Origin: Climacium dendroides
Lineage: Eukaryota > Streptophyta > Bryopsida > Hypnales > Climaciaceae
Assembly: GCA_950106755.1 (NCBI GenBank)
Contig: OX467090.1
Span: forward strand, 19,879,092-19,943,091
Length of the DNA: 64,000 nt
Direction of reading: 5' to 3'
Program-made: the position numbers and the translations under genes
The notes under the pieces: model-generated
Databases searched by the model: none
What the model was told of the DNA's origin: nothing
The model's input: only the letters and a program-made list of their open reading frames with translations
In this document: positions 44,933 to 57,778 of the stretch, one piece after another
Position numbering within the stretch: the first letter of the stretch is position 1
How the letters are laid out: every line of letters begins with the position of its first letter

Positions 44933-47061
44933 TTAACTTTCTAAAAAGATAAAAACACTTAGAATTTTGACTTTCTTAGAAAAACTTATGAACAATGAAG
45001 TTTAATTGCTAATAAATGCTTTAAACATTGACTTAAAATTTGAAACTAATTTTTATCTTGACTTTAGACTCTATTCTGGATTCTAGTATTCCTTTTCAAA
45101 TCCCTTTGGATGATTTATCTAATTTTTCATCCATTTTTACTACTAATATTCATCCACTTGTAACTTCTTGAGTTTTAATCTATTTCCAACTTATAATTTG
45201 TTTTCCAAAAGCTACAAAAATTACCTACTAGATTATAAATTCAAAGTTTGGTTTTAGAAACTTCCTAATGGTTTGAATTGACTCTCTAACTTTTAAGTTA
45301 GTAATTCTAAGTCTAAAATAGTGTTCCTGTAAAGTGAAATGAATGGAAAAAGGAAATTCAAATACTTACATCAAATTCCATTAATACAATAGTCTCATCC
45401 CAAAGATTGTGATAGCAATCTTGTCATAGTGTCCATTGACCTCCATCTTGTATTTCTTTGTATTTGAGCACATTGTTTAATAGAAAAGTATAATAAAATA
45501 AAGGAGGCAATTTACAACTCCTTTTTTCTTCCTTCACAACTCTTTTGCTTTTACTAATACTATCTTTCTATTTTTTCTTTTCTTTAAAGACGTTTTGAAT
45601 CCAATTCTATTAAATTTTAATTTTATAATTACATGTTAACTATTTAATTTCTATAGGATCAAGGCCATTTTTTTGTTAAAAATACTCAATATTGTCTTTT
45701 GCTGCGTTCACCTAAAAAAATTTAATTTTTTTTTTTTTAGAATCTAACAATAGAATCTTGTACTTTATTTGTTTGAAATGATGTGTTAAACATTTCATGA
45801 AGTTTGACCATACAAATTAGAAGATATTAGCATTCAAAATTGGAACAAAAAGTCTTCTTAAACACTAGCCATTTTAAATGACTTTAACTGCCATTTGTAG
45901 AATTTTTTTGTATTGTGCACTTTGAATTAAAAAAGATTGTGTTGAAAAATTGAGTAGAAAGTTTAGGAAAAAATGACAAAAGAAAAACCTTTGGTTATCA
46001 TTCTTTAAAAAACTATTAAGTAGAAGTAGGCTCAAGATTAAAAAATAAATAAATTATTAATAGCTCTAGCGTCACTTATTTGAAGCATACAATATTACAA
46101 CTAATAAACAATACATTGTAATGATCTATTGTACATAATTTATAAATTTGCACAAAGGGTAGCCTAAGAGCATACAAAAGGAGAGGTGGAACCTACACAA
46201 AGAGCTTCTATTTTCCATTTGTAAATAAACAAAATAATGAACAATGTTTCATTTTGGGCTACATAAAGTTATATTCATGTTAAGGGTTTGTAAAATTTCA
46301 AGCAAGAATTATCATTGTGCTAGATCTCAAATCCTAAACTTCGAAACAAGTCTACTTGCTAGCATAATTTGTAAGATTTTGTGACCCTAAACCATTTCAT
46401 TTAATAGCCCGCATAATAAAAAATTTCGACGCACATATATATGAATTACAAGGTATAGTGAAGTACTTGAGCTACAAACCATTTTTGTATTTGTCGCATA
46501 GATTATACTACTTCATCAAATGTGCAATATGCAGATTCCTTTGTAGAAATGATCTCTAAATGCACCATAGATTAGCTCTTAAAATTTTTTTATCTTCAAA
46601 ATGTAAAAATCAAGATGAAATCTTTAAAGTGTAATCTATTAACCTAAATGCCACTTATTATTTATAAAATCTAATTTTGTATAACTTTATTCAACTTTAG
46701 AAAATTAGGGTATACCTAGTGTACACCAATGTTGGACCAAATGCATCCTTGAAGAAATTATTTTATTTTTATTTGCTTTGAAGCTAGTGTAAAGAAAAGT
46801 GAGTATCCTCTTTATTGTGAAGCCATCAAAATTTTGAAGATAAACTTTAATATAGTAAAAATTATAATATAAACCAATTAGTACATTTTGTTTTCATGGG
46901 TGATTGCAAAAAGATTAGCATTAAGAAAAAATTGAACCCACAAAGAAGCCTTGAGTTTTCTTACTAATTTTTATATCAATTGAATGAATATAAAGAGCCA
47001 CATCCTCATTAGAACCACCACTTGGTGTGTGCTCCATTCTTCATGATGGACCAATCATGAG
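44933..47061. other. AT-rich intergenic DNA
   Basis: 46680-46890 resembles 60980-61030 plus 61408-61560, suggesting one more dispersed repeat that is interrupted in the second copy. No genes. Confidence 0.35.
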
Positions 47062-47265
47062 ATTTATAAGATTATGGAGATGGATTGGATAATGATTACA
47101 AATTTTTGAATTCATTGTGCAATTCGTAGCCCAATTAGTGAGTTGAGAAGGCTCTTTCCACCTAAATTTATAAAATCATAGAAATAGATTGGATAATGAT
47201 GATGAATTTTTAAATTCACCATGTAATTCTTGGCCCAATTAGTGAGTTGAGAAGGCTTTTTCCAC
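47062..47265 (+). repeat. Tandem duplication, two units of about 102 bp
   Basis: Both units contain AGATTGGATAATGAT and CCCAATTAGTGAGTTGAGAA, with about 12 differences by eye. Confidence 0.8.
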
Positions 47266-47474
47266 CCAAACTTTTGCATTACAAAGCAGCCTCTCTTCTG
47301 TTCAATTTTTTCCTAATGTCTTGCACTATTTTGGATCACATTTAGAATTTTTCATCTACTATAATTTTTAAAGCATGAATCCAAGGAACTTGAAATTTTT
47401 ATTGGAGATGGCTAATTTGATTGTAACATCCAAGTGTGAATATTTTTTGTTATTTTAGAAATAAACTGTGGTTG

Positions 47475-48265
47475 GTGCTTGCTATGCTACGTATTCATCA
47501 TTAGAATTTTATAAGAATTTTTATGTATTAGATAGAATGCAGAACGAAAATTTCAATAAATCTTCAAATAAAAATGACTAAAATCTTTGTATAATTTTTT
47601 TATAAGTAAGCATATATTGAAATGCACAATAGAAATTTATTGAATGATGAATGAAACATATGCAATGATAAGTACTATAAAAGATACACATACATTAGAA
47701 TGTATTAGAAATTTGACTCCATTGTTACAAAAAATGACAACCCAAATTGAAGAATTGAAAAGAAAAACTTATAAATGTCAAAAACTTTGTGAACAACTTA
47801 ATTGTTGTGGAATCCAAAATCGCTTCAATTGAATAAATTTCTCAAAATCATTTGGTAGTAGCAATAGAATATTGAAATCATGAAAGCTCAAAGCTCACAA
47901 AAGCACAAAATCATAGAAGTGCAAAGAAGTGTAAAACCAAGAGAAGTAATGGATTTGCTACCTCTATAATATCATCTTATGGATCCTCTTTAATATCACC
48001 TTAATTGCAACAACTATAGTATTTCTATAATATTATCCTTTGTAAAAAGTGATATTATAAAAGTGATTGCAAACTGCTACTCTATTTCTATAATATCACA
48101 TTGTGTGAAAATATGATTTTTATGTATGCATGATTGAAAATATTTTGTAAAAATATTTAAAATAATTATTTTAAAGACTTATCGAAATCATTATCATGCA
48201 TTCTATTCAAATATATTAAAATTTTACTAATATGTGATACAATGAATGCGTAGCATAGCAAGCAC
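47475..48265. mobile_element. Inverted-repeat element, 791 bp
   Basis: The ends GTGCTTGCTATGCTACG (47475-47491) and its exact complement (48249-48265) are followed inward by about 45 bp of looser pairing ending in AGAATGC/GCATTCT. The frame 47644-47832 (62 codons, charged, with a CCG motif) has no known domain. The type is not clear and no target duplication was seen. Confidence 0.75.
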
Positions 48266-49327
48266 AAGCCCTTAGTATTAATGGTAGCATTTGTGATATT
48301 ACAGAGGGAGTTATGATTTTAGTAGTATGATTTATTTAATTAAAATGGAAAAAATAATTGGAAATTTGAAAAAAATATATATATTAGAAAATTTCAAATT
48401 TCAAAATTTTGACAAAATTTTCAATTTCAATTGAATAAATTTATTTCAAAAATAACAAAAAGATATCTACATTTGGATGATATGAGATACTTCAATTCAA
48501 GTTAAATTTTTTTAATTAACTTAATTATATTTTTTTAGGGTTCATGGAAAAATACTTAAAATCAATATTTGCAGACATTGTATCACAACATAAATAATAT
48601 TTTTAATCCTCCAAAGCAATCACTTAGTGACACATATCTAGGTGTGTTTCATATAAAAAATTGGCACCCAAATTGCATGATTTGATATTTTAAATAAACT
48701 TTTTGAATGTTTTTAAATAGCTAGGACAAATTCTGTTTTTTTTATGAAAAAAAGTATCTTTTGAAATTTTAAAAGTACTTTATTTTTGAAGCAATATGTT
48801 TCTTGTATACTTTATGATTGTAGGAAATCAAAACCACATTTGGTCAATTCATTTGTTACTTTGTTTTAAAGAGTGAAGAGGGCTTTGGGGGTACCTATAT
48901 CATACTAGTGCCCACCTATGATTAAAAAATGATGTAATGCATAATCCCTTTATATACTATAATATTTGATATTGATCATCAATTACGTTTTTTATCAAAT
49001 TTAATTAAAGTGATGGAGGATAAGTGGATTTTCTACATAGAAGTTCTTGTTACACGTAATGGAGTTGGGCATTTGGATATATGCTGAATCCTATTATTTT
49101 ACATATTTTGTAACATTGGATTATATGAGAGGATATGCGTATTCCTAACCATCTCTAAAATATTTGACATTGTAGGTAATGAAGGAAAGGCACTTCCTTA
49201 TTTGGTTTTTTTAATTACTTTAATTTATTGTTTGTTATAGGTTTGTCACATTGGAAATGGTAGCATTATTTTAATAGAAAATAAAATTTATAAAAAATAA
49301 AAAATAAATTATGTTCCTTTGCCACTA
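48266..49327. other. AT-rich intergenic DNA
   Basis: No gene, hairpin or repeat boundary recognised. Confidence 0.35.
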
Positions 49328-51130
49328 CACTAAAATTGATAAATAGTGTTGGCAACACTAATTGTCAACACTAACACTAATTGTGATTTGCAAGGTTAAT
49401 GTTAGACGGAAATTAACCCATTCTAACACTATTTTAGCTCTATAGTAAAATCTGGTCATTTCAACATTTGTACAAGACTGCATTTAGTGTTAGATGGGAA
49501 TAAAATGTTAGAAGTTGGAATGGTGGGAAAAAAGCAGTGTATGAAATGCTGAAATAAGCACTGAAATGCTGAAATAAGCACTGAAATGTTGAAATAGACA
49601 ATGAAATGCTAAAATAGACAATGAAATGCTAAAATAGACAATGAAATATTGAAACGCTGAAATTTTTCATAGTGTATGTATAAGTTGCTAAATATAGCAA
49701 CAACAACAAAACAACATAATAATCCTAGTTGTAGACCAAAAATTCTAAAAAAATATAGTAAAATATCAAAAAGGATTTTTAAACTGCCCTATTGAAATTG
49801 GGTAGTTCTTGCCCTTGGAAGTATTGCAAATGTTTTGCAATTATCTCTTAGAGATGTGGAAACAATTGTCCTACACTTCAAGATCCATCAAGTCCTAATG
49901 CTAAGCCACAATGAATCATTGCTTTTCTAGCATAGGATATGTTGTCACAATTCACCTTTCAATTAACATCTTCTACACTATCGGCAACCAATTGTAAGAA
50001 AAACATTTCCTAGGATTTGTCAACTTTCCTAATCATTGTCCATCTGCTTGGGGTACATTTTGCCAAGCATTTTGTTGTATCAACTCAATTTTCTTGGCTT
50101 CCCATTGTCTTGTCTATGCATCTTTGATTTTTGAAATGAGGAATGTATCTGCTAGTTGGCAAAGGTGAGTAGAACATGGAGGCAAAAATCTGAAAACTGT
50201 GTTTTTGGCAGCTAGAACAGTAGCCAATCTAGGTATCACAGTATGATCGCTATAATTATCAAGCCATATGATTTTCATGCGTTAATGAAGATCGGCTTGA
50301 TATGCACAAGGTTCGAAAAAGTATCGAAAAAGATGATTTGGTTCATCCAACCTTTAGGACCCGTTCTATAAGAAACCCCCAGAATATTATCAATCAACCC
50401 CCGTATAGGATAGCTCCTATTTTCATTTGAAAAAATGAACATAGGAGCTTCTATTATGGCACAACGGCCTCCTGAAATGCGAACCACCATGGTCATGGAT
50501 TCCCCACCGAAGACCACTTCAACGTATTTGGCAGTTGTGTCTCCCCTAAACCCTAAAGTTCGGCCATTGTCAAGATTGACAACAAAATGCGTTTCATCCA
50601 GTTTTTCCATGAGATCTTCATCAAATTTCCTGGATGAAAATCCCCTTTGCAATCCCCCCAAATGGTAGGCGGTTTCCATTTTGATTTGAAGCTCCTTTTG
50701 AGGGCTATAAGTCAAACATCCATGTTGGGATAAAAGGACTATATTATGGTTATTCATGAATTGATTGACCCAATTCGCTATGATTTTGTTGACCAACAAA
50801 ACATTGTCTTTGGGATCAACAGAAAGGACTGTGAAAATGGACTCAAGAGCTACGAGAATGGAAAGGGTCAATTCACGAAGTAGGTGAGAGGAAAATTTGA
50901 CACTTGCTTTGCGAAGGCGGTTGAATCCTTCAAGCAATAGAGGGTACAAATGTTGCACCCATTCGCTCTTTTTTTTTGCCTCAACTCGGCTTGGCTTTTG
51001 GAGAATGATGTTGTTGCCACCATCGACTAGTTTTAACGAGGTTGGCGGGGCATTGACTATGGAAGTGCTCTGGAAATGCTTGATTGACTCAGGCATTGAG
51101 ACCATTCAAATTCACTAAAATCATTTTTGG
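49328..51130 (-). mobile_element. pogo-like transposon, second copy, truncated
   Basis: The end at 49328 (CACTAAAATTGATAAATAGT, preceded by TA) is the counterpart of the right end of the element at 16366-20981, in inverted orientation. It is followed by the shared subterminal region, a repeat array (49531-49665), and a broken transposase. Similarity to the first copy stops near 51130, just upstream of the transposase start, and no second terminal repeat is found. It lacks the nested Ty3/gypsy insertion, so that insertion is specific to the first copy. Confidence 0.82.
49878..51105 (-). pseudogene. Broken pogo-like transposase
   Basis: Homologous to the frame at 17177-18523. The upstream part is open (51105-50275), with the first Asp region (KLDETHFVVNLDNGRTLGF) kept; a frameshift near 50290-50330 then breaks it. 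In the next frame the second Asp (IIWLDNYSDH) and third Asp (CQLADTFLI, codon 50147-50149) remain, followed by a TAG (50114-50116) where the first copy has Trp, and a later TGA. The N-terminus also lacks part of the segment before the HTH-like region. Not functional, but useful to show the ancestral third Asp. Confidence 0.88.
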
Positions 51131-51960
51131 CTCATGCAGTCATACTTCCTATCGACCCTAACACCATTGACAATAAGTTTCAAAGTCATGCGCATACATT
51201 CATACGACACTACCCTTGCTACTCCTGCAGTAAATGACCACTTCCATAGTTACCTTCCAAGTTGGCACCAAGCCAATGTGACAACTCTAGCACCAAATTT
51301 GGTTGCCACATCTGAATTTCAAGGCGGGAATTCATGATTTGATGATTGTTTTTTATGCCAACAAGGTTGATTGAATTGCCACCTTGGTAGTCATCATCAC
51401 CTTAGGAGCTCCACCTCAACAATCATCATCCATTTTTGAACATGTTAAGGACTCATGATACCACTTCAATTGTACTTACATTGCTTCTAAACATGCCAAT
51501 AAGCATACTCAAGCACCTTTTAATCCTCCTTTCCCCACTAAGCAAAGGGTCTTATTCTAGCCTCAATATTCCTGTAATGGGGTAGTTTACCTTATACTTT
51601 AAGAGCATAACCTTGACTATGTCACAATTAATTAAGTACAAGAAGAAAGTGGAAAAATAGGGGAAATTATTTTGAAGGTATTCGGTGAAGACCACATGAC
51701 TACGCACTATGTGGTAAACCTTAAGTTTGCAACCATTGACTCTATAAACTTTACAAAATAAACATGTGTAGCTTGGATTTCACTTGGGAACAAATCTAAG
51801 GAATCACTTAGTGGTGGTTCTTAATTTGGGGAATAGTCAAATAGTCTATCGTTTTGTATCTAAGGTCACTTTTGTGTAGAATTATTGCTCATCTTTACAA
51901 ATAAATGTATAAAAGTTCATTATTAGTGTGTGTGGAATAAATGTGTCTAATGTCCTAACC
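51131..51960. other. Intergenic DNA with a copy of the 9247-9444 segment
   Basis: 51576-51766 matches 9247-9429 (about 80% by eye); in that frame it has stops at the Gln of ILQEH and again a dozen codons on. 51134-51337 holds a 67-codon frame without recognisable content. Confidence 0.5.
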
Positions 51961-53953
51961 TATACGAATAACAATCCATTATCCATGAAAATATCTATAG
52001 ACTTATAGTCACCTTCTTACATTATACGAATAACAATCCATTATCCATGAAAATATCTATAGACTTATAGTCACCTTCTTACACTATACGAATAACAATC
52101 CATTATCCATGAAAATATCTATAGACTTATAGTCACCTTCTTACACTAGAATTCTAATGTCAACTAGTCATTTGTCAATTGGTCTTGTTGTACTAAAACA
52201 TAACTAATTCTATCGATCTCCAATAAATAGTCAATTTGTCCAAGTTCCCACACAAGATTAAAACATAAGTTACACAAAGATTTTATCTATGATGAGTTGT
52301 CAAATTGGCCAGCATTCCACATCAATTTATAACAAGATGTATAAAGAAATTCTATTCTATCACATAAGATTGCACTCCTTGTACCTACACTGCACTTGTT
52401 GATTCCAAACGGCTTGTCAATTAGTCATTTCAATGGACACACAATTCCTTGACCAATGGTCTTACTTTAATTCTATTACAACCATATGTCATCTTACATA
52501 AACTTTCTCAAACAATTTGACTACAACGACATCCCTTACCACAACTAGTTTTAGTCAATTAGTCATCTTCCAATGTTTAAATTTTCACAACCAAATAACA
52601 CCAATAAATAACCTCAAGGCTTGTTATAAATGTGAACAATATTGTTTGTCAATTAGACCAAAACAACACAAAGGTATAATTCCCCATCACTGGCTAATTG
52701 ACCTTAATATCAAACATCTTCAATCATTGGTTGCTCAATCTCAAAACTCTCTCAGTCTATTGGACTTCTTAATTCAGTTCTTCACTAATTATATCAAGAC
52801 AATATTTCTACCAAAGCCCACATTGCCTATTTGTCACAGATTCTCACAAACTTAACACAAGTTAACTAATTGACCATTAACTCAAGCATAACACTGCCAA
52901 TCACTAGCTACAATTTATTTGACATATTTAGCATCATTCCCTGGTTGCTATCAATAATAATTTCTCATCTATTTGACCATAATAAGATCACGCAAAGTGA
53001 ATACATCACTAACTAATTGACCCAATCATAGCATAAACCAATCACTAGTATCTATGCTTCCATAAACAAATCCTTGACAATTTGTCTACCGCAAGATTCA
53101 AATAATTAATCTGTCAATCATTGGTTAAGACTCGTTTTATAAACTTAATCACAAAACAGACGACTTACATAACCTTAGAAACAGACTTTTGACAATTTGA
53201 CAAGTAACCAAAACACAAGGACTCATTTTCCATTAAGTTTTTATTAGTCAATTCACTTACCGTCTATTAGTCTTTGTTCTTCGCACAGACGCTGCCCTTG
53301 TCTTCTTGTTCTCCAACTCCTTCGGCAGACCACTTAACCTCAATTTACCTCTTCAAGCGCAGTCAAATGGACAATCACAGTTTTCACCGAACTTAACTCA
53401 CCAATAGAATCAAGAATGCCACTCACTAGCTAATTGAATACTTAATAAACTCACACAATAAACTCAACTTCATGGAATATCACAAAGATCAATTGACAAA
53501 TAATCAGCTCTCGACTAATTGACCAACCAAGAAAATAAACCAAAAGAATGTCAATCACTGGCAAATTTAAAACAAAAAATTAAGCCAATCACTGACTACA
53601 ATCAATATAGACGAATAGATAGCAATTATATTAAAGCAATACACAAGTACATTTGACACAGGCAAGCAATTGTTGCAAACGCTGAGAGAAAAAAAAATGA
53701 AGGTCGATTAGTCTTTGTACTTCTTGGTTGCAATTGACTAAAAACTAATTGCTTTGTCTATTAGTCCTAAACTGACTATAACTAACCTAATTGGTTGTCT
53801 ATTAGTTAGTTTGATAACTACTTGTCTATTTGTCTCGTTTCACACTTCATTTCAACTACTAATTAACTTTAACTTGTCTAATTGTCTTTTTCTTTCAAAA
53901 AGTTTCAAAAATACCTAAAAGTCTATCTATAATATGATTATTTGCCGCTAGTG
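51830..53953. repeat. Region with a short motif in both orientations (possible subterminal repeats)
   Basis: More than 20 copies of a motif around GTCTATTAGTC / GTCAATTAGTC and its complement GACTAATTGAC are spread over 2 kb, for example at 52160, 52412, 52552, 52648, 52863, 53011, 53247, 53510, 53703 and 53873. Such clusters are typical of transposase-binding subterminal regions. The right edge TTTGCCGCTAGTG (ends 53953) looks like a CACTA-type end, but I could not find its partner. The frame at 52517-52855 lies within this region and is probably not a gene. Confidence 0.55.
51961..52146 (+). repeat. Tandem repeat, three 62-bp units
   Basis: Units start at 51961, 52023 and 52085 (TATACGAATAACAATCCATT) and are identical apart from one or two bases. 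Confidence 0.95.
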
Positions 53954-54019
53954 GTGTCATTCTTTGCCCCTCTGTTTTTTTCTATTGATATCGGTAGAGT
54001 AGCTATCATTGGCATTTCC

Positions 54020-56345
54020 ACTGACAGTGTTGAATTGAAATCAAAGTCGGGTTGATAGAGAATTAACACTCTTTTTAATTTGGTGATTCACAAATGAAAT
54101 TCATGGAATTTGAAAACTGGGCATTTATAAACTATGATGCAATTGAATTGCAATCTCCTTACTATTTGACAATATAACATTATGTGAATTCCAGTCATAG
54201 GCAGATCGAAGGAGTTTGAATGAGGTCTTCATTTATTCAAGGTGCATCAACTGGCATAAGTGCACAATTGACGAAGATGACTACGACAAATTTCAAGCTA
54301 TTTATATATCTAGATTCAAGTCGCTCATATTTTTACTACCGTACAAAGTTAAGTTATAATGTCAAATTGATAGTCAGAAGAGTGTTGAAAGCAGTATCAA
54401 ATGTATGCCACTATGTTAGCAGTATTTGATTGTGGGAGACCCAAGTCAAGAATCCTTTGGGGGGAAGTGATCTATGAGCTGCAACACCCAATTTCAATTT
54501 TATATTTTCTGAACGGAAAGACAAACTCTTGACACACCAAAGCTTTTGTTTGGTTCATTTTGAATTTAGAGTAAGTGGGTGACTCTTGAAACATGAAAGC
54601 TTTGTATGTTTCATTTTGATACTATAGTCTGTCAATGTCAAATATAAAACTCAAATGCATGCTCCTTTAGAAAGGCAAAAACAAGTTTGATCAACACAAT
54701 TAGCTACAATCATAATTTATTTGGATTATGTTGTGGATTTGAATTTTTGAATCTTACATCTACAAGTGACTAAAATTCCAAACACACAAAACTTGCAAAG
54801 AAAGTTTGAAATTTAGGTTTAGTTAAATTTAGTTTTATTTTGTATTTATGAAATTCAAAAAACAACCTTCCAATCTTCTAGAAAGCCCACCATGCCTAGT
54901 TATTTCCAAATTTGTCTTTCCCACCTTCTCTTTCATTGAATTTGTTGATTGTAGCAACTATATGGAAATTGTAGATTTGCTTGACTTTTTTTGATAGTAG
55001 AGGATTGAATTGAGCTTAGATTATAAAATTCTGTATAAGATAGGCAAGCCTTAAGAAAACCTTTTGCCACTTTTTTTTCTATTCAATCCATAAATAGTTT
55101 ATTATTAGAGTGTTGAAGATTTTATATTATCACATAGACAAATGATAGGAGATTTGAATGCATCAAAGAGCGCATCATTTAGACTCAAAGGTTATGAAGG
55201 GTCAAAGTATTTTTGGTAGATGTTCCAAATTTGTTTCTAACTTCATGAATATGTGCATATCGATTAAATTAGGATATGTACTTCTTGAATGTAAACATTT
55301 GATCAAGTGACATTTTTAGTCACTTGTCACATTAGTATTTTTAGGTGTTCCTAAAGGCACAAATTAGAATTTAGAATTTGTGACCTTGTTTGTTACACTA
55401 TTTTTAATTGTTTCCCTTGTGGTGGTGGAAAAATAATGATTTTGTTTTTTCCATAGGCATGGGCAAGTGTCAAGGAAAGCAATATTGTTTGATAATTTAT
55501 TTCTCCTATAGAGCATGAATTTATTATAAAATTTTATTAAAATTTAAGTTTGCTCTCCTAATGTCCATTTCTAAAGTGCCTCAAGTGTATTATTTGTCAC
55601 CCCAAAACAAAAATAATCATCTTGCTTATGTAAAATGGCCAAGTTTTTTTGCAACAACTTTAACATTGATGCCCTAATGAGGACACGTTCTTTGATTGTT
55701 TTTCATCCATAAGGTCCAAAATTCTATTTTCACCACTATTTTCAAAACATTTGTCAATTACTCAAATGTAACTCATTTGGACTTTGGCATGGCTATAATG
55801 GAGTTGACAAATAGTCACATGCATGACATAAATGGTTTAGTTACCTACTTCATCTTTGTCATTCAATCTCCATGTGATCTTGACTTTCTAAATTTTACTT
55901 GCCAAGCATTTCAAGAGAAAATTTTATCAATGAATTAGATACAAAATATTAAATTTTATGCGCATGATTGCTAATGTCATGCTTTTTTATTTAAAATGTA
56001 TATTTTTAGTATTGATTGAAAGATAAGTTGCTTATACATTTCATCAATTACCAATTGAATCTTGCCAATTTATTTCAAATTGACTTGACAATGTAGACTT
56101 TTACAAGGGAGTTATTTTAGTTCCTTCATGAGTAAAAAACACATTTTTTTCCTAACCACATATTTAGAAGAATAGAGGACTTTGTGGGTTTAGGAAGGAA
56201 GGAGTGTAATTATAGCAAATCTATCTAATATGGCATAACGTGAAGTTTTCATGTCATAATGTCACATTTGTCATGATGCGTGATACATCAAGATTCTATG
56301 AGAATTTTGACAACCATAAATTCAAAATATTTTTGGACTTGTTTT
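54020..56345 (+). repeat. Dispersed repeat R1, copy B
   Basis: Matches copy A (3176-5450) in order and orientation without its 1-kb insertion. The first 300 bp (GGCAGATCGAAGGAG block) and the last (TTGACTTGACAATGTAGACT) are best kept. 56221-56345 also matches 61072-61205. A two-unit repeat around AAGCTTT..GTTTCATTTTGA lies at 54530-54620. It is followed at once by the 3-kb inverted-repeat element. Confidence 0.65.
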
Positions 56346-56393
56346 GAAAGATTCATGGCTCACATGCTAGCAACCGTACCTTGTGGTCAAAAA

Positions 56394-56600
56394 CTCTAGC
56401 CGCAGCCGGCACGAGCTGGTGCCGTGATTCGCGGCTTTGCTTAATTGCGCAAGGACGGAGACACGGAGCCGACTTGCAGTTGTGAGTTGTGACGTTCTCA
56501 GCATCTGGAAAGTACTCTGGCATTTACGGTTGGTATATGAAGATGATGGTATTTTCGAACAGCATTTTCGAACGTCTAAGGCGGATGCCACATTTTAGAC
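56394..56600 (-). other. GC-rich segment at the inner left end of the 3-kb element
   Basis: GC is far above the neighbourhood. A minus-strand frame of 74 codons (56591-56367) begins MASALDVRKCC and is Ser/Arg-rich, as organelle transit peptides are, but it runs into the terminal repeat. It may be a captured piece of a host gene or an internal promoter. I do not recognise it. Confidence 0.35.
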
Positions 56601-57617
56601 AGTAGTGGATACTATTTTCTAAACAAAATTTTAGTTGACAAAAGTAGAAATTGAGATTTTGTTGACATAATGTATATTGGAACAATAATGCATGGATACA
56701 TTAACTTATTATTCATTAATAACAATTATTTTTTCAATATGTATGCAATGCCAATTTAATTTAGTTTGAAACAATTAATTTGTTCAAATTCACTAAAGTA
56801 TTTATTGCTGCAAAACCATATTGAAAGGGTGTTAATAGTCTAATACCAAAACAACATTAGAACAACACTAATTCAATTGGATAATTTTTTTAACATTAAA
56901 ACAATATCAAAACAATGAAGGGATATCATCTCATTTCCATTTTTCCTATTTATTTTGAATTTGATTTCACATTCAATTTTTAGCTAAAGCTAATTTGAAA
57001 TAATTTTAAAAGAAGGTTTTTAAATCCTTAAATCTTTGGAATGCATCTTCTCCTTCAAATTTTAATAAAGAAAATCAATATTTATATAAACATGAAAGTT
57101 TCTATTAGAGAATTTATTTGTTCTTCATTTTGTAAGAATTCATTAAAATATTTGTTTCAAAATGATCATGTGAATAATAATTTATTTATTTGCATAATAT
57201 TCATATTCACTAAAAATGTAATCTTAGTTCCAAAGCCATTGGACTACCAATGTCAATAATGCCTACTAGATACTATTGCAACTAAGTAATAATGAATAAT
57301 TTAATCACCTAGCCATTGGCTTTTGCAAAATCCATGCAATGTATATATGCAGATTATAGGTTAGGAACTATTGATAATGACAGCTCTAGCTTCAAATAAA
57401 TGATTACCAACAAATCACTTTAGCAAATTTCAACTATGGTGACTCCTTCATTATCTCCTTGTATTGGAATGAGACTATGATTGTGCCCATTCTCAATTTT
57501 ATGGTCATCAATGACAATGCATGTCCCAGCTTGAGAATCCAAATGTTTATACAAGTGAAGATTAATAAGAGTTAGAGAATGAAATGCACCACATTGAACA
57601 ATTACTTTGGAAATCAC

Positions 57618-57778
57618 CACTACTAGAAAATTCAGATTTTCAATTGATTTGGACATGTTGATCATCAACACTTTTTGTTGATTTGCATAGAAATATGTTG
57701 ATTTAGACAGAAATCAACAAAAAAGTGTTGATGGTCAACACGTCCAAATCTATAGAAAATCTGAATTTTCTAGTATTG
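57618..57778. mobile_element. CACTA-type MITE, 161 bp, TSD CAC
   Basis: Ends CACTACTAGAAAATTCAG and CTGAATTTTCTAGTATTG differ at one base; pairing continues inward to about 67 bp per arm. CAC flanks both sides (57615-57617, 57779-57781). Inserted inside the 3-kb element. The frame 57420-57671 crosses its edge and is not called. Confidence 0.88.

Noticed and set aside
52517..52855. 112-codon ORF
   Set aside because: Lies in the motif-rich region; its composition is that of the repeated motif and surroundings.
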